This document shows positions 51,538-62,032 of a stretch of DNA of 64,000 nt, piece after piece (position 1 is the stretch's first letter; each line of letters opens with the position of its first letter). The stretch lies in NCBI RefSeq assembly GCF_024171765.1, contig NZ_JAMTCI010000001.1, forward strand, positions 2,838,796 to 2,902,795, read 5' to 3'. Position numbers and translations under genes: made by a program. The DNA is from Williamsia deligens (lineage in GTDB: Bacteria > Actinomycetota > Actinomycetes > Mycobacteriales > Mycobacteriaceae). The notes below the pieces were generated by a model, which saw only the letters and a list, made by a program, of their open reading frames with translations, made no database searches and was not told where the DNA came from.

Positions 51538-53096
51538 GTGAGCTCCTGACGTGGACGGGCCTGTACTGCATCGGACGCAGCCGGACCCCGAACGGTTCCG
51601 TCGGCGGATCGCAACTGTGGGACCGACGGCGCCAGGGCGTGGCGCCAGAGGTGCATCGAGACGTACGACCGCCAGGGCGACCACCGCCCCGAGTCGGACA
51701 GGTCGATGCCGAGCGCGGAGGCATGCCGGGCCAGCACCAGGTCACCGTCGAGGAGGATGTCGGGGTCCCTCAGCACGCGCATGACCACGTAGTCGGCGGT
51801 CCACCGGCCTATGCCGGGCCGGGCCAGCAGCGACGTGCGGAGGTCGTCGGACGTCATACCCGGGTGCAGGGTCACCTCGCCCTCGTCGACGGCACGGGCG
51901 ACGTCACAGATGGCCGCCACGCGGCGCCGGGGACCGCGGAGCACGTCGGGTCCGTGTTCGGCGATCGCCGCGGGTGTCGGGAACAGGTGGGTCACGCCGG
52001 TGTCCGACGGCGCGTCGACAGGTTCCCCGAGGGTGGTGACGAGCCGACCCACATGGGTCCGCGCGGCGGCGAGACTGATCTGCTGACCGACCATCGTGCG
52101 CACCAGCGTCTCGAACGGGTCGAGCGCACCCGGCACCCGGATCCCGGACCACTCGTCGACGAGCGGCCCGATCTGCGGATCCGCGCGCAGCGCGTCGTCC
52201 ACGCCCTGCGCGTCGGCGTCGGCGTCGAACAGCCGGCGCACCCGGTGGATCGTGGAACCGAGGTCGCGCAGGTCGTCGGTGCGCACCGTGGCGTCGATGT
52301 GGTCCTCGTGCAGCGTCACCGACAGCACGGAGTGGCCCCGGGGGGTCGCGATCGCACGGTGGAAGGTGGTGCCGTCGTGATGCTCGAGGCCAGCGACGAC
52401 GTGGCCGGCCATGAACCAGTCCAGCCACGGCGCGGCGAACGGCGCTCGCACGCCGAGGCGGAGCCGTACCGCCGCGGCACCGGGGGAGACCGCGCCTCCG
52501 GTCACGGCGCCCCGACGCCGCAGGCCGGTCGGTGTCTCGTCGAACACCTCGCGGACCGTGTCGTTGAACTGTCGGATGCTGGCGAACCCGGCCGCGAACG
52601 CGATGTCGGACATCGACATCGCCGTGCACTGGATGAGCACGCGCGCCGTCGTCGCCCGGTTGGCCCGGGCGAGCGCGAGTGGTCCGGCACCGAGGTGGTC
52701 GGTGAGGATGCGGGTCAGGTGGCGCGGTGAGTACCCCAGTGTCCGCGCCAGCCCGTCGACGCCGCCGCGGTCGACCACGCCGTCACCGATGAGCCGCATG
52801 GCCCGCGAGGCGATGTCGGAACCGACGTCCCACAGCGGCGATCCGGGCACCGCGTCGGGGAGGCACCGCTTGCACGCGCGGAATCCGCGCTGCTGCGCCG
52901 CGGCGGCGGTGAGGACGAAGTCGACGTTCTCCCGACGTGGCCGGATCGCCGGACACGAGGGACGGCAGTAGATCCCGGTCGACCGCACCGTCACGAAGAA
53001 CTGGCCGTCGAACCGGCGGTCGCGGGCGGCGAGCGCCCGGAAGTACCCGTCGGCGTCGAGCGACGGTCCGGGCGTCTGCGCCGCTGCGGTGGTCAT
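51534..53096 (-). CDS. alkA: Fused Ada transcriptional activator and AlkA 3-methyladenine glycosylase
   Basis: 520-residue three-part protein. The Ada zinc domain has Cys44, Cys48, Cys75 and Cys78 (GIYCRPSC...ACKRC), one of which accepts methyl groups from phosphotriesters. An AraC-type helix-turn-helix (~90-200; AMSMSDIAFAAGFASIRQFNDTVREVF) activates the adaptive response. The AlkA domain (~215-500) contains the helix-hairpin-helix LLARPGIGRWTADYVVMRVL and catalytic Asp in LLDGDLVLARHA. Start is the ATG at 53096; it heads the alkA-ogt operon. Confidence 0.94.
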   Translation of the reverse strand: MTTAAAQTPGPSLDADGYFRALAARDRRFDGQFFVTVRSTGIYCRPSCPAIRPRRENVDFVLTAAAAQQRGFRACKRCLPDAVPGSPLWDVGSDIASRAMRLIGDGVVDRGGVDGLARTLGYSPRHLTRILTDHLGAGPLALARANRATTARVLIQCTAMSMSDIAFAAGFASIRQFNDTVREVFDETPTGLRRRGAVTGGAVSPGAAAVRLRLGVRAPFAAPWLDWFMAGHVVAGLEHHDGTTFHRAIATPRGHSVLSVTLHEDHIDATVRTDDLRDLGSTIHRVRRLFDADADAQGVDDALRADPQIGPLVDEWSGIRVPGALDPFETLVRTMVGQQISLAAARTHVGRLVTTLGEPVDAPSDTGVTHLFPTPAAIAEHGPDVLRGPRRRVAAICDVARAVDEGEVTLHPGMTSDDLRTSLLARPGIGRWTADYVVMRVLRDPDILLDGDLVLARHASALGIDLSDSGRWSPWRSYVSMHLWRHALAPSVPQLRSADGTVRGPAASDAVQARPRQELT

Positions 53097-53162
53097 GACC
53101 CCACGGTGCCAGGCCGCGCCGACACCCACCAGCGGGTTTCGGACACGACGGTCAGCCGCAGG

Positions 53163-53354
53163 TCAGCAGCAGCGTGCCCCCGGGTTCGCGTCGGCCTCGG
53201 CGTGACGATCGCGCCAGTATTCCCGCTCGGACATCAGCGGTGTCCCGGGGTGGTGCCGGCGATGGTGGGCGACGTACCGCTCGTAGTGACTGTCGCCCAT
53301 GACATCCCCCACGTAGCGTCGGATCGCGGTGAGCCCGGCGAGGATCCCGCTCAT
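53163..53354 (-). CDS. YbdD/YjiX-family (DUF466) small protein
   Basis: 63-residue cofactor-less small protein that accompanies CstA-type transporters. The family pattern is complete: YVGDVMGDSHYERYVAHHRRHHPGTPLMSEREYWRDRH. It ends in GARCC. The ATG overlaps the cstA stop (ATGA), consistent with a tight functional pair. E. coli YbdD/YjiX are required for pyruvate uptake by CstA/BtsT. Confidence 0.95.
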   Translation of the reverse strand: MSGILAGLTAIRRYVGDVMGDSHYERYVAHHRRHHPGTPLMSEREYWRDRHAEADANPGARCC

Positions 53355-55633
53355 GTGCGACCGACCGGCACGGCGTCTCGTGTCTTCTCGTACTCCCGCC
53401 ACTGCTCGGCGACAGCGCGTTCGGCGGGTGTGGTGACGAGCCCGCTCGGGGCGAACAGCGACGACGGCACCGGCACGACCTCGGTGGTCGGCAACCCGCC
53501 GGCCCGCACCGCGCGGATGCAGACCCACAGTCCGACGGCCGCGACGATGAGCACGAGTACCGCGAACACGATCGACAGGGTCCCCTGGATGAGGGTGTTG
53601 CGGATGACGGCGTCGATCTCCTGTGCGGTCTTCGCCGTCTTGAACGACGTCTTCCCCGCGTCCCGGGCGGCGACGAAATCGCTGTGCTGCTGCCAGTACC
53701 CGATGGCCGGGTTCGACGAGAAGATCTTCTGGTAGGACGCGGTCATCGTCACCGCGAGATCCCACACCAGCGGTACGGCCGGGATCCACGCCCACCGGAA
53801 CCCGCCCTTCTTCATCACCACCACGAGCACGACGGTGAGCGCGATCGCGGCGAGCAGCTGGTTGGCGATGCCGAACAGCGGGAAGAGCGTGTTGATGCCG
53901 CCGAGCGGGTCGGTGACACCCATCAGGAGGATCGATCCCCATCCGGCCACCACCACGAACGTGCAGATCCAGGCGCCCACCCGCCACGACGGATCGGCGA
54001 ACCGCTTGGCGCCCTTGATGTTGCTGACCCCGTCGGACAGCATGAACCGCGCCACGCGAGTGCCGGCATCGACGGTGGTGAGGATGAACAGCGCCTCGAA
54101 CATGATCGCGAAGTGGTACCAGAACGATCGCAGCGAATCCCCGCCGAACGCGCGTTGCAGCGTCTCCGACATCCCCATCGCCAGGGTGGGTGCGCCGCCG
54201 GTCTTCGAGATCAGGGACTTCTCCTCGACCCCGGCGGCGTAGGCCTGCAGTTGAGCCGCGGTCGCCGGCTCCCCGCGCAGGCCCAGGGAATTCGTGTACT
54301 CGGCCGCGCTCTGGGCGGTGCCGCCGGTGACGCCCTTGGGGGCGTTCATCGCGAAGTAGAGGTGCTGGTCGAGGATGCAGGCGGTGATCAGCGCCATGAT
54401 CGCCACGAACGACTCGGTGAGCATGCCGCCGTAGCCGATGACCCGCGCCTGGCCCTCCTTCTCGAGGAGCTTGGGGGTCGTGCCCGAGGCGATGAGGGCG
54501 TGGAACCCCGACAGCGCACCGCAGGCGATGGTGATGAACAGGAACGGGAACAGCGAGCCCGCGAACGCGGGACCCTGTCCGGTGTGGGCGAACTCGCTGA
54601 CGGCGGGCGCCTGCATGACCGGCCGGGCGACGAGGATGCCGACGGCCAGCAGGACGATGGTGCCGACCTTCATGAACGTCGACAGGTAGTCGCGGGGCGC
54701 CAGGACCAGCCACACCGGCAGGACCGCTGCCGCGAAGCCGTAGACGATGATCGCCCACGACAGGAAGACCGGCGACAGCGTGAACCAGTCCTCGCCCCAG
54801 GAGGTCTCGGCGACCCAGCCGCCGGAGAGGATCGCGAGCACGAGGAGCACGAACCCGATCACCGACACCTCGGAGATGCGCCCGGGACGCAGGAAGCGGA
54901 GATAGACGCCCATGAACACCGCGATCGGCAGCGTCATGGCGAGGGAGAAGACGCCCCAGGGGCTCTCGGCGAGGGCGTTGACGACGACCAGACCGAGCAC
55001 CGCGATGAGGATGATCATGATGACGAACACGGCGATGATGGCCGCGCCGCCGCCGACGGCACCGAGCTCGTCGCGCGCCATCTGCCCCAGGCTGCGTCCG
55101 CGTCGGCGGGTGGAGATGGCGAGGACCAGATAGTCCTGGACCGCGCCGGCGAACACGACGCCGATGATGATCCAGATGGTCCCCGGGAGGTATCCCATCT
55201 GGGCGGCGAGGACGGGTCCGACGAGCGGTCCCGCGCCGGCGATGGCGGCGAAGTGGTGACCGAACAGCACCCGCCGGTCGGTCGGCATGTAGTCCTTGGC
55301 GTTGTCGAGCACCTCGGCCGGTGTCGCGTGGTCGTCCCGGGGGACAATCACCTTGGTCTCGATCAGCCGCGCATAGAAGCGGTAGGCGATGACGTAGGTG
55401 CACAGAGCGGCGAGGACGAACCAGACGGCGTTCACCGACTCGCCGCGGACGATGGCGATGACCGCCCACGAGACGGCACCGACGAGACCGATCGCCGCGA
55501 ACAGGAGGCGCTTGCCGACCGTCATGGGTGACCGGTCGATGATCGCGACCGGGGGCTTGTCGGGATCGGTGCGGACGAGCTCGATGTGGGGGTTGTCGAG
55601 GACGTCGCCGGACGGGTCCCGGTTGGCTGACAC
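53351..55633 (-). CDS. cstA: Carbon starvation protein CstA (pyruvate/peptide transporter)
   Basis: 760-residue transporter with some 16-18 hydrophobic helices. CstA motifs include RRVLFGHHFAAIAGAGPLVGPVLAAQMGYLPG and DAGTRVARFMLSDG. E. coli CstA imports pyruvate and is induced in starvation. A ~45-residue hydrophilic N-terminus precedes helix 1, and a ~50-residue tail follows the last. The GTG at 55633 has AGGAG ten bases upstream. The small YbdD partner overlaps its stop. No regulator of the BtsSR type is adjacent. Confidence 0.94.
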   Translation of the reverse strand: MSANRDPSGDVLDNPHIELVRTDPDKPPVAIIDRSPMTVGKRLLFAAIGLVGAVSWAVIAIVRGESVNAVWFVLAALCTYVIAYRFYARLIETKVIVPRDDHATPAEVLDNAKDYMPTDRRVLFGHHFAAIAGAGPLVGPVLAAQMGYLPGTIWIIIGVVFAGAVQDYLVLAISTRRRGRSLGQMARDELGAVGGGAAIIAVFVIMIILIAVLGLVVVNALAESPWGVFSLAMTLPIAVFMGVYLRFLRPGRISEVSVIGFVLLVLAILSGGWVAETSWGEDWFTLSPVFLSWAIIVYGFAAAVLPVWLVLAPRDYLSTFMKVGTIVLLAVGILVARPVMQAPAVSEFAHTGQGPAFAGSLFPFLFITIACGALSGFHALIASGTTPKLLEKEGQARVIGYGGMLTESFVAIMALITACILDQHLYFAMNAPKGVTGGTAQSAAEYTNSLGLRGEPATAAQLQAYAAGVEEKSLISKTGGAPTLAMGMSETLQRAFGGDSLRSFWYHFAIMFEALFILTTVDAGTRVARFMLSDGVSNIKGAKRFADPSWRVGAWICTFVVVAGWGSILLMGVTDPLGGINTLFPLFGIANQLLAAIALTVVLVVVMKKGGFRWAWIPAVPLVWDLAVTMTASYQKIFSSNPAIGYWQQHSDFVAARDAGKTSFKTAKTAQEIDAVIRNTLIQGTLSIVFAVLVLIVAAVGLWVCIRAVRAGGLPTTEVVPVPSSLFAPSGLVTTPAERAVAEQWREYEKTRDAVPVGRT

Positions 55634-55758
55634 GGGCGGATCAACTCCTGTGGGTCGGAGACAGAACAGGGCGCCGGATGTGGCCCGCGTCACTCTACAT
55701 TTGCGACGACCTGGGCCGAACGCTGGATGAACGAGCGATTGCGTGCCATTCTCGTAAC

Positions 55759-55989
55759 GTGCGCGTAACACGACGGAAGGAGCGGGAGATCCCGCTCGCC
55801 GAGTACCCGGGTTGGGCTGTCGAGGTGATGATGGGCCTCTACGGCGAGAAACAGGTGTCCGAGGCCATCGCGGCGCAGACAGCCCCGGGGCCGCCGGCCG
55901 AGGCCGTCGAGGTCGCCGATCTCGACGCCGTGGAATCGGTGTTCGCCCGCGTCCGGGCGTTCCGGCGTGGTCGGCTCAGGCGGGGCTGA
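55759..55989 (+). CDS. Small hypothetical protein
   Basis: 76 residues, not recognised. REIPLAEYPGWAVEVMMGLYGEKQVSEAIAAQ has coding-like character, and the protein ends in a basic RAFRRGRLRRG. The GTG at 55759 is chosen because the preceding codons of the open frame look unnatural. It is divergent from cstA and ends four bases before the PQQ-dehydrogenase gene stop on the other strand. Could be a small cytosolic regulator; nothing firm can be said. Confidence 0.55.
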   Translation: MRVTRRKEREIPLAEYPGWAVEVMMGLYGEKQVSEAIAAQTAPGPPAEAVEVADLDAVESVFARVRAFRRGRLRRG

Positions 55990-55993
55990 CCCC

Positions 55994-57163
55994 TCAGGCG
56001 GGACCGACGCGGAGCACCTTGTCCGCGCCGTCGCCGTTGTCGGTGGTCACCAGGAGTGACCCGTCGGGCGCGGTCGTGACGGACCGCAGCCGTCCCTGTG
56101 AGCCCTGGAGAAGGTCCACGCGCTCGGTGGTCGACCGTCCGTCGGGGGAGAGCCGCAGCAGCACCAGCCTCTGGGCCTTGAGCGCCGCGACGACGACCAT
56201 CCCGGAGTACTGCTTCCACGACGACCCCAGGACGTCGAGGTCGGCGACAGCGAGTGTCGGGCTCCCCGAGGACCACACCGCGCGCTGCGCATCCGGGAAC
56301 TTGCCGGTGTCGGTCATCGGGACGCTCTCGTCGTAGCTGCCGTCACCGGTGTCGGGATCCCACCCGTAGTTCGCGCCCGCCGCCTCGAGATTCATCTCGT
56401 CGTCGGTCGTCGGCCCGTGTTCGGTGGTGTACAGACGGTCGGTGCCGGGCAGGAACGCCATCCCCTGGGGATTGCGATGGCCGTAGGAGTGGATCCGCGT
56501 GCCGGGGATGGTGCCGCCCGCCGCCGACCCGTCGCCGTTGACGTGCAACACCTTTCCGCCGAGTGACCGGAGATCTTGTGCCACCGTCGGATTCGCGGTG
56601 TCGCCGGTGGAGACGAAGAGGGTGCCGTCCGGCGCCGGGAGGATGCGGCAGCCGCTGTGCCGCCCGCTCGCGCTCAACGGGATCCCGGTCAGCACGTCCT
56701 GCACGCGGGTCATCGAGGTCCAGTCGGGCGCCGCGGTCCACCGGACGACCCGCACGTCGCCGGCGGTGCTCGCGAAGCAGGTGTAGACCGACCTGCTGGT
56801 GTCGAAGTCGCGGGCCAGCGCGAGGCCCATCAGGCCGCCCTCGCCGCGAGCCCGCACGTCGCCGGTGTCCGCGCGGACCTGATCGACGCGACCATCGTTG
56901 TGGCGCACCATGATCCGACCCGACCGCTCTCCGGTCACAATGCTGCCCGCGCTGTCCAGGACGACGTCCCACGGATGATCCAGACCGGTCATCATCTCGT
57001 CGACGCGCACGGCGCCGGAGGGGGCGGACGAGGCGACGGGACCCGTCAAGGTCGACGACGGCGAGGCGTCGGTGGATCGTCCTGATGAACACGCCGCCAC
57101 GACGAGCACAACCGTCACGGCCAGCGCGGCGGGGGAATACCGGGCGATCCGCGATCGGTTCAC
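55994..57163 (-). CDS. PQQ-dependent sugar dehydrogenase-like lipoprotein
   Basis: 389-residue lipoprotein. Residues 1-25 form a lipoprotein signal, lipobox VVAAC with Cys25. The rest is a six-bladed GSDH/sorbosone-dehydrogenase beta-propeller: GLDHPWDVVLDSAGSIVTGERSGR, GEGGLMGLALARDF, SGRHSGCRI, HSYGHRNPQGMAF and TTEHGPTTDDEMN, the last two with PQQ/calcium ligands. Actinobacterial homologues may use other cofactors. TACGGT (minus strand, 57171-57176) is seven bases before the GTG, so a leaderless mRNA is likely. Confidence 0.92.
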   Translation of the reverse strand: MNRSRIARYSPAALAVTVVLVVAACSSGRSTDASPSSTLTGPVASSAPSGAVRVDEMMTGLDHPWDVVLDSAGSIVTGERSGRIMVRHNDGRVDQVRADTGDVRARGEGGLMGLALARDFDTSRSVYTCFASTAGDVRVVRWTAAPDWTSMTRVQDVLTGIPLSASGRHSGCRILPAPDGTLFVSTGDTANPTVAQDLRSLGGKVLHVNGDGSAAGGTIPGTRIHSYGHRNPQGMAFLPGTDRLYTTEHGPTTDDEMNLEAAGANYGWDPDTGDGSYDESVPMTDTGKFPDAQRAVWSSGSPTLAVADLDVLGSSWKQYSGMVVVAALKAQRLVLLRLSPDGRSTTERVDLLQGSQGRLRSVTTAPDGSLLVTTDNGDGADKVLRVGPA

Positions 57164-57301
57164 CTCTTCGACCGTACCAGCGAGAACACGTCTCACCAGG
57201 GGCGGCGAGTGTAGCGTCGGACGTACAGCCGAGAAGCGATGCTGTGCCCTGACGAACCCTGCGAGATGCCGTGTGCCATCGCATGACGAAGGGGGCCACG
57301 C

Positions 57302-57577
57302 GTGGCCGAGAAGAAGAACGACGACCAGCCGCAGCTCAAGGATCCCGATCTCTACGAGAAGCTCCGTGACGAGGGGAACTCGAAGGAGAAGGCGGCGCGG
57401 ATATCGAACGCCGCGGCCAATCGTGGCCGATCCGAGGTCGGCCACAAGGGTGGAAAGTCCCCCTCCTATGAGGAGTGGACGGTCGACGAGCTGAAGGATC
57501 GAGCCAAAGAGCTTGACCTGCACGGCTATTCCGACAAGAACAAGGACGAGCTCGTCGAGATGCTGCGCGACCACTGA
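57302..57577 (+). CDS. Rho-N/SAP-like small protein (DUF7218 type)
   Basis: 91-residue highly charged protein. The first half (LKDPDLYEKLRDEGNSKEKAARISNAAANRGRSEVG) is the conserved actinobacterial repeat; the second (EEWTVDELKDRAKELDLHGYSDKNKDELVEMLRDH) is a Rho termination factor N-terminal/SAP-like domain that may bind nucleic acid. GAAGGGGG six bases before the GTG is the ribosome site. Such proteins are often stress-induced. The DJ-1 gene follows after 41 bases. Confidence 0.88.
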   Translation: MAEKKNDDQPQLKDPDLYEKLRDEGNSKEKAARISNAAANRGRSEVGHKGGKSPSYEEWTVDELKDRAKELDLHGYSDKNKDELVEMLRDH

Positions 57578-57618
57578 GTCGCCCGCGTCCGAGCACAACC
57601 ACGAACGGAGCATGAATC

Positions 57619-58176
57619 ATGAGTGATCAGTTGACCGGCAAGACAGTGGCCTTCCTCGTCGCCCCGGAGGGCATCGAGCAGGTGGAGTTGACCGAGCCGT
57701 GGAAGGCGGTCGAGCAGGCCGGTGGGACACCGAAGCTCGTGTCGACCGACAGCGGGACGGTGCAGGGCTTCAACCACCTCGACAAGGCCGACACGTTCGG
57801 AGTCGACTCGACGGTCTCGGACGTCTCCCCGGCGGACTTCGACGCGCTGGTCCTCCCCGGCGGCGTCGCCAATCCCGACTACCTCCGCACCGTCGACGAG
57901 GCGGTCGCGTTCACCAAGGGATTCTTCGACGCGGGCAAGCCCGTCGCGGCGATCTGCCATGCACCGTGGACGTTGGTGGAGGCGGGAGTCCTGTCCGGTC
58001 GCACCATCACCTCGTGGCCCAGCCTGCAGACCGACATCCGCAACGCCGGTGGCACGTGGGTCGACGAGGAGGTCGTGGAGTGCACCTCGGGGCCGAACAC
58101 CCTGGTGAGCAGCCGCAACCCGGATGACCTCCCCGCGTTCTGCGAGCGCGTCGTCTCCGTCGTGGCGAAGGGCTGA
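57619..58176 (+). CDS. DJ-1/PfpI-family protein
   Basis: 185-residue type 1 glutamine-amidotransferase-like protein. The nucleophile elbow is AAICHAPWTL with Cys113 and His114; the Glu partner is in APEGIEQVEL (residues ~15-24). Family members act as chaperones, glyoxalases or deglycases; the function here is uncertain. GGAGCATGAATC before the ATG is the ribosome site. It belongs with the Rho-N gene upstream and the F420 oxidoreductase seven bases downstream. Confidence 0.92.
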   Translation: MSDQLTGKTVAFLVAPEGIEQVELTEPWKAVEQAGGTPKLVSTDSGTVQGFNHLDKADTFGVDSTVSDVSPADFDALVLPGGVANPDYLRTVDEAVAFTKGFFDAGKPVAAICHAPWTLVEAGVLSGRTITSWPSLQTDIRNAGGTWVDEEVVECTSGPNTLVSSRNPDDLPAFCERVVSVVAKG

Positions 58177-58183
58177 CGCGGCG

Positions 58184-59143
58184 ATGAAGGTCGGTTTCAA
58201 GTTGATGGCCGAGGCGTTCGATCCGAAGGAGATCGTGCGGCAGGCCGTGGCCGCCGAGCAGGCGGGGTTCGACTTCGTCGAGATCAGCGACCACTTCCAC
58301 CCGTGGCTCTACAGCCAGAAGCACTCGGGCTTCGCGTGGTCCATGCTCGCCGCGATCGCCACGCAGACGTCGACGCTGCAGCTCGCCACCGGTGTGACGT
58401 GCCCGATCATCCGCTACCACCCGGCGATCGTCGCCCAGGCCGCGGCGACCACCGCGGTGCTCGCCGACGGCCGGTTCACACTCGGTCTCGGGTCCGGTGA
58501 GCGACTCAACGAGCACATCACCGGGGCTCCGTGGCCGTCTGCGCACATCCGGCACGAGATGCTGCGGGAGGCCATCGAGGTCATCCGGCTGCTCTGGTCC
58601 GGCGGATACCAGTCCTACGAGGGCAAGCACGTCACCCTCGACGACGCGCGGGTGTTCGACCTCCCCGACGAGCTACCCGAGATCGTCGTCGCCGCCGGCG
58701 GCACGAACGCCGCGGAGATCGCGGCGCGATCCGGCGACGGTCTGTTCACCACCGAACCCGACGCCGATCTCGTGACCGCATATCGCGACGCGGGGGGATC
58801 GGGATCGCGGTTCTGTGAGGTTCCGATGGCATGGGCGCCCGATGTGGACTCCGCCCTGAAGGCCGCGCACTCGACCTTCCGGTTCGGACTCACGGGCTGG
58901 AAGGTGCAGGCCGAGTTGCCGAATCCGATCAACTTCGAGGCGGCGACGTCGCTGGTCCGGGAGTCGGACATCGCCGACGCCATGTCCTGCGGGCCGGATC
59001 TCGACGCGCATGTCGCGTCGGCGAAGGAGTTCGTCGACGCCGGCTACGACCACCTCACGCTGCTCAACGCCGGACCGGATGTGGACGGGTTCCTCGAGGT
59101 GTGTCGGACCGACCTGATCGACAGGGTCCGTTCGCTCGCCTGA
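58184..59143 (+). CDS. F420-dependent LLM-class oxidoreductase (G6PDH-like, TIGR03557 type)
   Basis: 319-residue luciferase-like (beta/alpha)8 enzyme. MKVGFKLMAEAFDPKEIVRQAVAAEQAGFDFVEISDHFHPW is the start of the F420-dependent glucose-6-phosphate-dehydrogenase-like family; GLGSGERLNEHITG and VAAGGTNAAEIAARSGDG line the coenzyme. The substrate is probably not certain G6P, as several paralogues exist. The ATG at 58184 is seven bases after the DJ-1 stop, so they form an operon. Implies the host makes F420. Confidence 0.92.
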   Translation: MKVGFKLMAEAFDPKEIVRQAVAAEQAGFDFVEISDHFHPWLYSQKHSGFAWSMLAAIATQTSTLQLATGVTCPIIRYHPAIVAQAAATTAVLADGRFTLGLGSGERLNEHITGAPWPSAHIRHEMLREAIEVIRLLWSGGYQSYEGKHVTLDDARVFDLPDELPEIVVAAGGTNAAEIAARSGDGLFTTEPDADLVTAYRDAGGSGSRFCEVPMAWAPDVDSALKAAHSTFRFGLTGWKVQAELPNPINFEAATSLVRESDIADAMSCGPDLDAHVASAKEFVDAGYDHLTLLNAGPDVDGFLEVCRTDLIDRVRSLA

Positions 59144-59169
59144 CATGTCCGGTATGTGACCATGGCGGC

Positions 59170-60315
59170 ATGACACGCCAGGCGACCACCAGGGGTGCGG
59201 TCTACGCCTCCCACCTGCGATCGACGTCGTCGGTGGCTGTGCAGCTCGTGGTGGTCGCCGCAGCGGCGTGGGTTCTCGGCTGGGTGGTCTCGCGCACGTG
59301 GGCGATCATCCTGCCGGTCGTGCTCGCCGTCATCGTGTGCACCGTGCTGTGGCCGCCGGTGCGGTGGATGCGGTCCCGGGGTCTGCCCCCGGCGGCGGCC
59401 GCGCTGATCGCCGTAACCATCGGTGCCGCGGTCATCGCGGGTGTCATCGCCGCGGTGGCGCCGTCCATCGCCGACCAGGTGGCGCTCCTGTCGACGAAGT
59501 CGGTGGCCGGCATCCGTCAGGTCGAGGACTGGTTGCAGGGTCCGCCGCTGGACATCAGTGACGCGCAACTGAACTCGGCGGTGTCGGCCATCACCGACCG
59601 GCTGGAGTCGAGTGGCGCGCAGATCGCGTCGGGGGTGTTCACCGGGGTCGGCGCGGCGACGTCCGCGCTCGTGACGTTCTTCACCGCCGTCGTCATCACG
59701 TTCTTCCTCCTGAAGGACGGACCGCGGTTCGTCCCGTGGCTGCGACGGTCCGTCGGGAGTCCGGCGGCGCCGCATGTCGCGGAGGTGTTGTCGCGGATGT
59801 GGCGCACCCTCGGTGGGTTCATCCGGACCCAGGCGCTGGTGAGTCTCGTCGACGCGGTGCTCATCGGTATCGGACTGCTGGTGCTTGGGGTGCCACTCGC
59901 CTACGTGCTCGCGATCATCACGTTCGTCGGCGGCTTCGTACCGATCGTCGGCGCGTTCGTCGCAGGGGCGTTGGCCGTGCTGATCGCGCTGGTCTCGAAG
60001 GGGGTCGTCACCGCGGCGATCGTCCTGGCGATCATCGTCGCCGTGCAGCAGCTGGAGGGGAACGTGCTGCAGCCGTGGCTGCAGTCGAAGTCGATGAATC
60101 TGCACGCCGTGGTGGTGCTGCTCGCCGTCACCCTGGGCGGGACGCTGTTCGGGGTCATCGGTGCGTTTCTCGCCGTGCCCGTCGCCGCGTGTGGCGCGGT
60201 CCTGATCCGCTACTACGGCGAGCAGGTCAGGGCGCGCACCGAGGATCCGGAGGATGCCGAGCCCGAGCCGGTGTCACTCGAGAAGGACGAGCCCGCGGAC
60301 GACGATGCGCCCTGA
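59170..60315 (+). CDS. AI-2E family transporter
   Basis: 381-residue membrane protein of the AI-2 exporter/TqsA (PerM-like) family. Seven to eight helices are visible; the family's conserved late segment FVGGFVPIVGAFVAGALAVLIAL is followed by LEGNVLQPWLQSKSMNLHAVVVLLAVTLGGTLFGVIGAFLAVPVAA. A soluble loop (~105-155) lies between helices 3 and 4, and the C-terminal ~35 residues are acidic. What it transports here is unknown; other members exchange ions. Starts 26 bases after the F420 oxidoreductase stop. Confidence 0.9.
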   Translation: MTRQATTRGAVYASHLRSTSSVAVQLVVVAAAAWVLGWVVSRTWAIILPVVLAVIVCTVLWPPVRWMRSRGLPPAAAALIAVTIGAAVIAGVIAAVAPSIADQVALLSTKSVAGIRQVEDWLQGPPLDISDAQLNSAVSAITDRLESSGAQIASGVFTGVGAATSALVTFFTAVVITFFLLKDGPRFVPWLRRSVGSPAAPHVAEVLSRMWRTLGGFIRTQALVSLVDAVLIGIGLLVLGVPLAYVLAIITFVGGFVPIVGAFVAGALAVLIALVSKGVVTAAIVLAIIVAVQQLEGNVLQPWLQSKSMNLHAVVVLLAVTLGGTLFGVIGAFLAVPVAACGAVLIRYYGEQVRARTEDPEDAEPEPVSLEKDEPADDDAP

Positions 60316-60327
60316 CCGCACGGGGGG

Positions 60328-60834
60328 TCAGAGGACCTGGTCGCCGTACATCTCGCCGAGCGGGTCGGCGATCAACTCGATGCGGGCGCCGTCGGGGTCG
60401 CGGAAGTAGATCGACACCTCGTTGTGCTCCACCATCTCCACGCCGGCGTCGGCGAGCTTGCCGCGCAAATGTTCCCAGCGCTGGGGCTCGACGCTGATCG
60501 CGACGTGGTGCAGTCCGCCCAGCACCTCGGCGTACGGCCCGACGTCGAGTCCGGGGAAGTCGAAGAACGCGAGCAGGTTCTCGTTGCCGATGTCGAAGAA
60601 GAAGTGGGTCGACCCCGCGTAGTCACGGTTCTCGATGAGCTCGGTGAGCGGGAACTCGAGGAGCTCCTGATAGAAGCGGATGGTCCGCTCGACGTCACCG
60701 GAGACCAGGGCGGTGTGGTGTAGGCCGCGTCCGCTCGATGCGGGGCGCTCGCCGGAGGGGGACAGGTACTGCTCGCCCAGGCGTTCGCGGACGGCGGCGA
60801 ACTGCTCGCGGCGGTCGGTCTCCTGCGACGTCAT
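60328..60834 (-). CDS. VOC-family dioxygenase/glyoxalase-like protein
   Basis: 168-residue vicinal-oxygen-chelate protein. Two halves are visible: GRGLHHTALVSGDVERTIRFYQELL and GGLHHVAISVEPQRWEHL...IYFRDPDGARIELI, giving His-His-Glu metal ligands. An N-terminal helix (REQFAAVRERLGEQYLS) is added. The ATG at 60834 has GGGA six bases before it; one at 60840 would add MV. Reaction not predictable; ring-cleavage or isomerase roles are possible. Confidence 0.87.
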   Translation of the reverse strand: MTSQETDRREQFAAVRERLGEQYLSPSGERPASSGRGLHHTALVSGDVERTIRFYQELLEFPLTELIENRDYAGSTHFFFDIGNENLLAFFDFPGLDVGPYAEVLGGLHHVAISVEPQRWEHLRGKLADAGVEMVEHNEVSIYFRDPDGARIELIADPLGEMYGDQVL

Positions 60835-60925
60835 GACCATTCCCGTTCGTCGACGACTTCTCGACGACGACCTTACGCGGCGGCAGTGTGGGGCCGGCCC
60901 GCCTGGAAACCTAGACTGGACACCC

Positions 60926-62005
<1,080 letters not shown>

Positions 62006-62032
62006 GTCGTCCGGCGCGGGCACACTGGAGCG

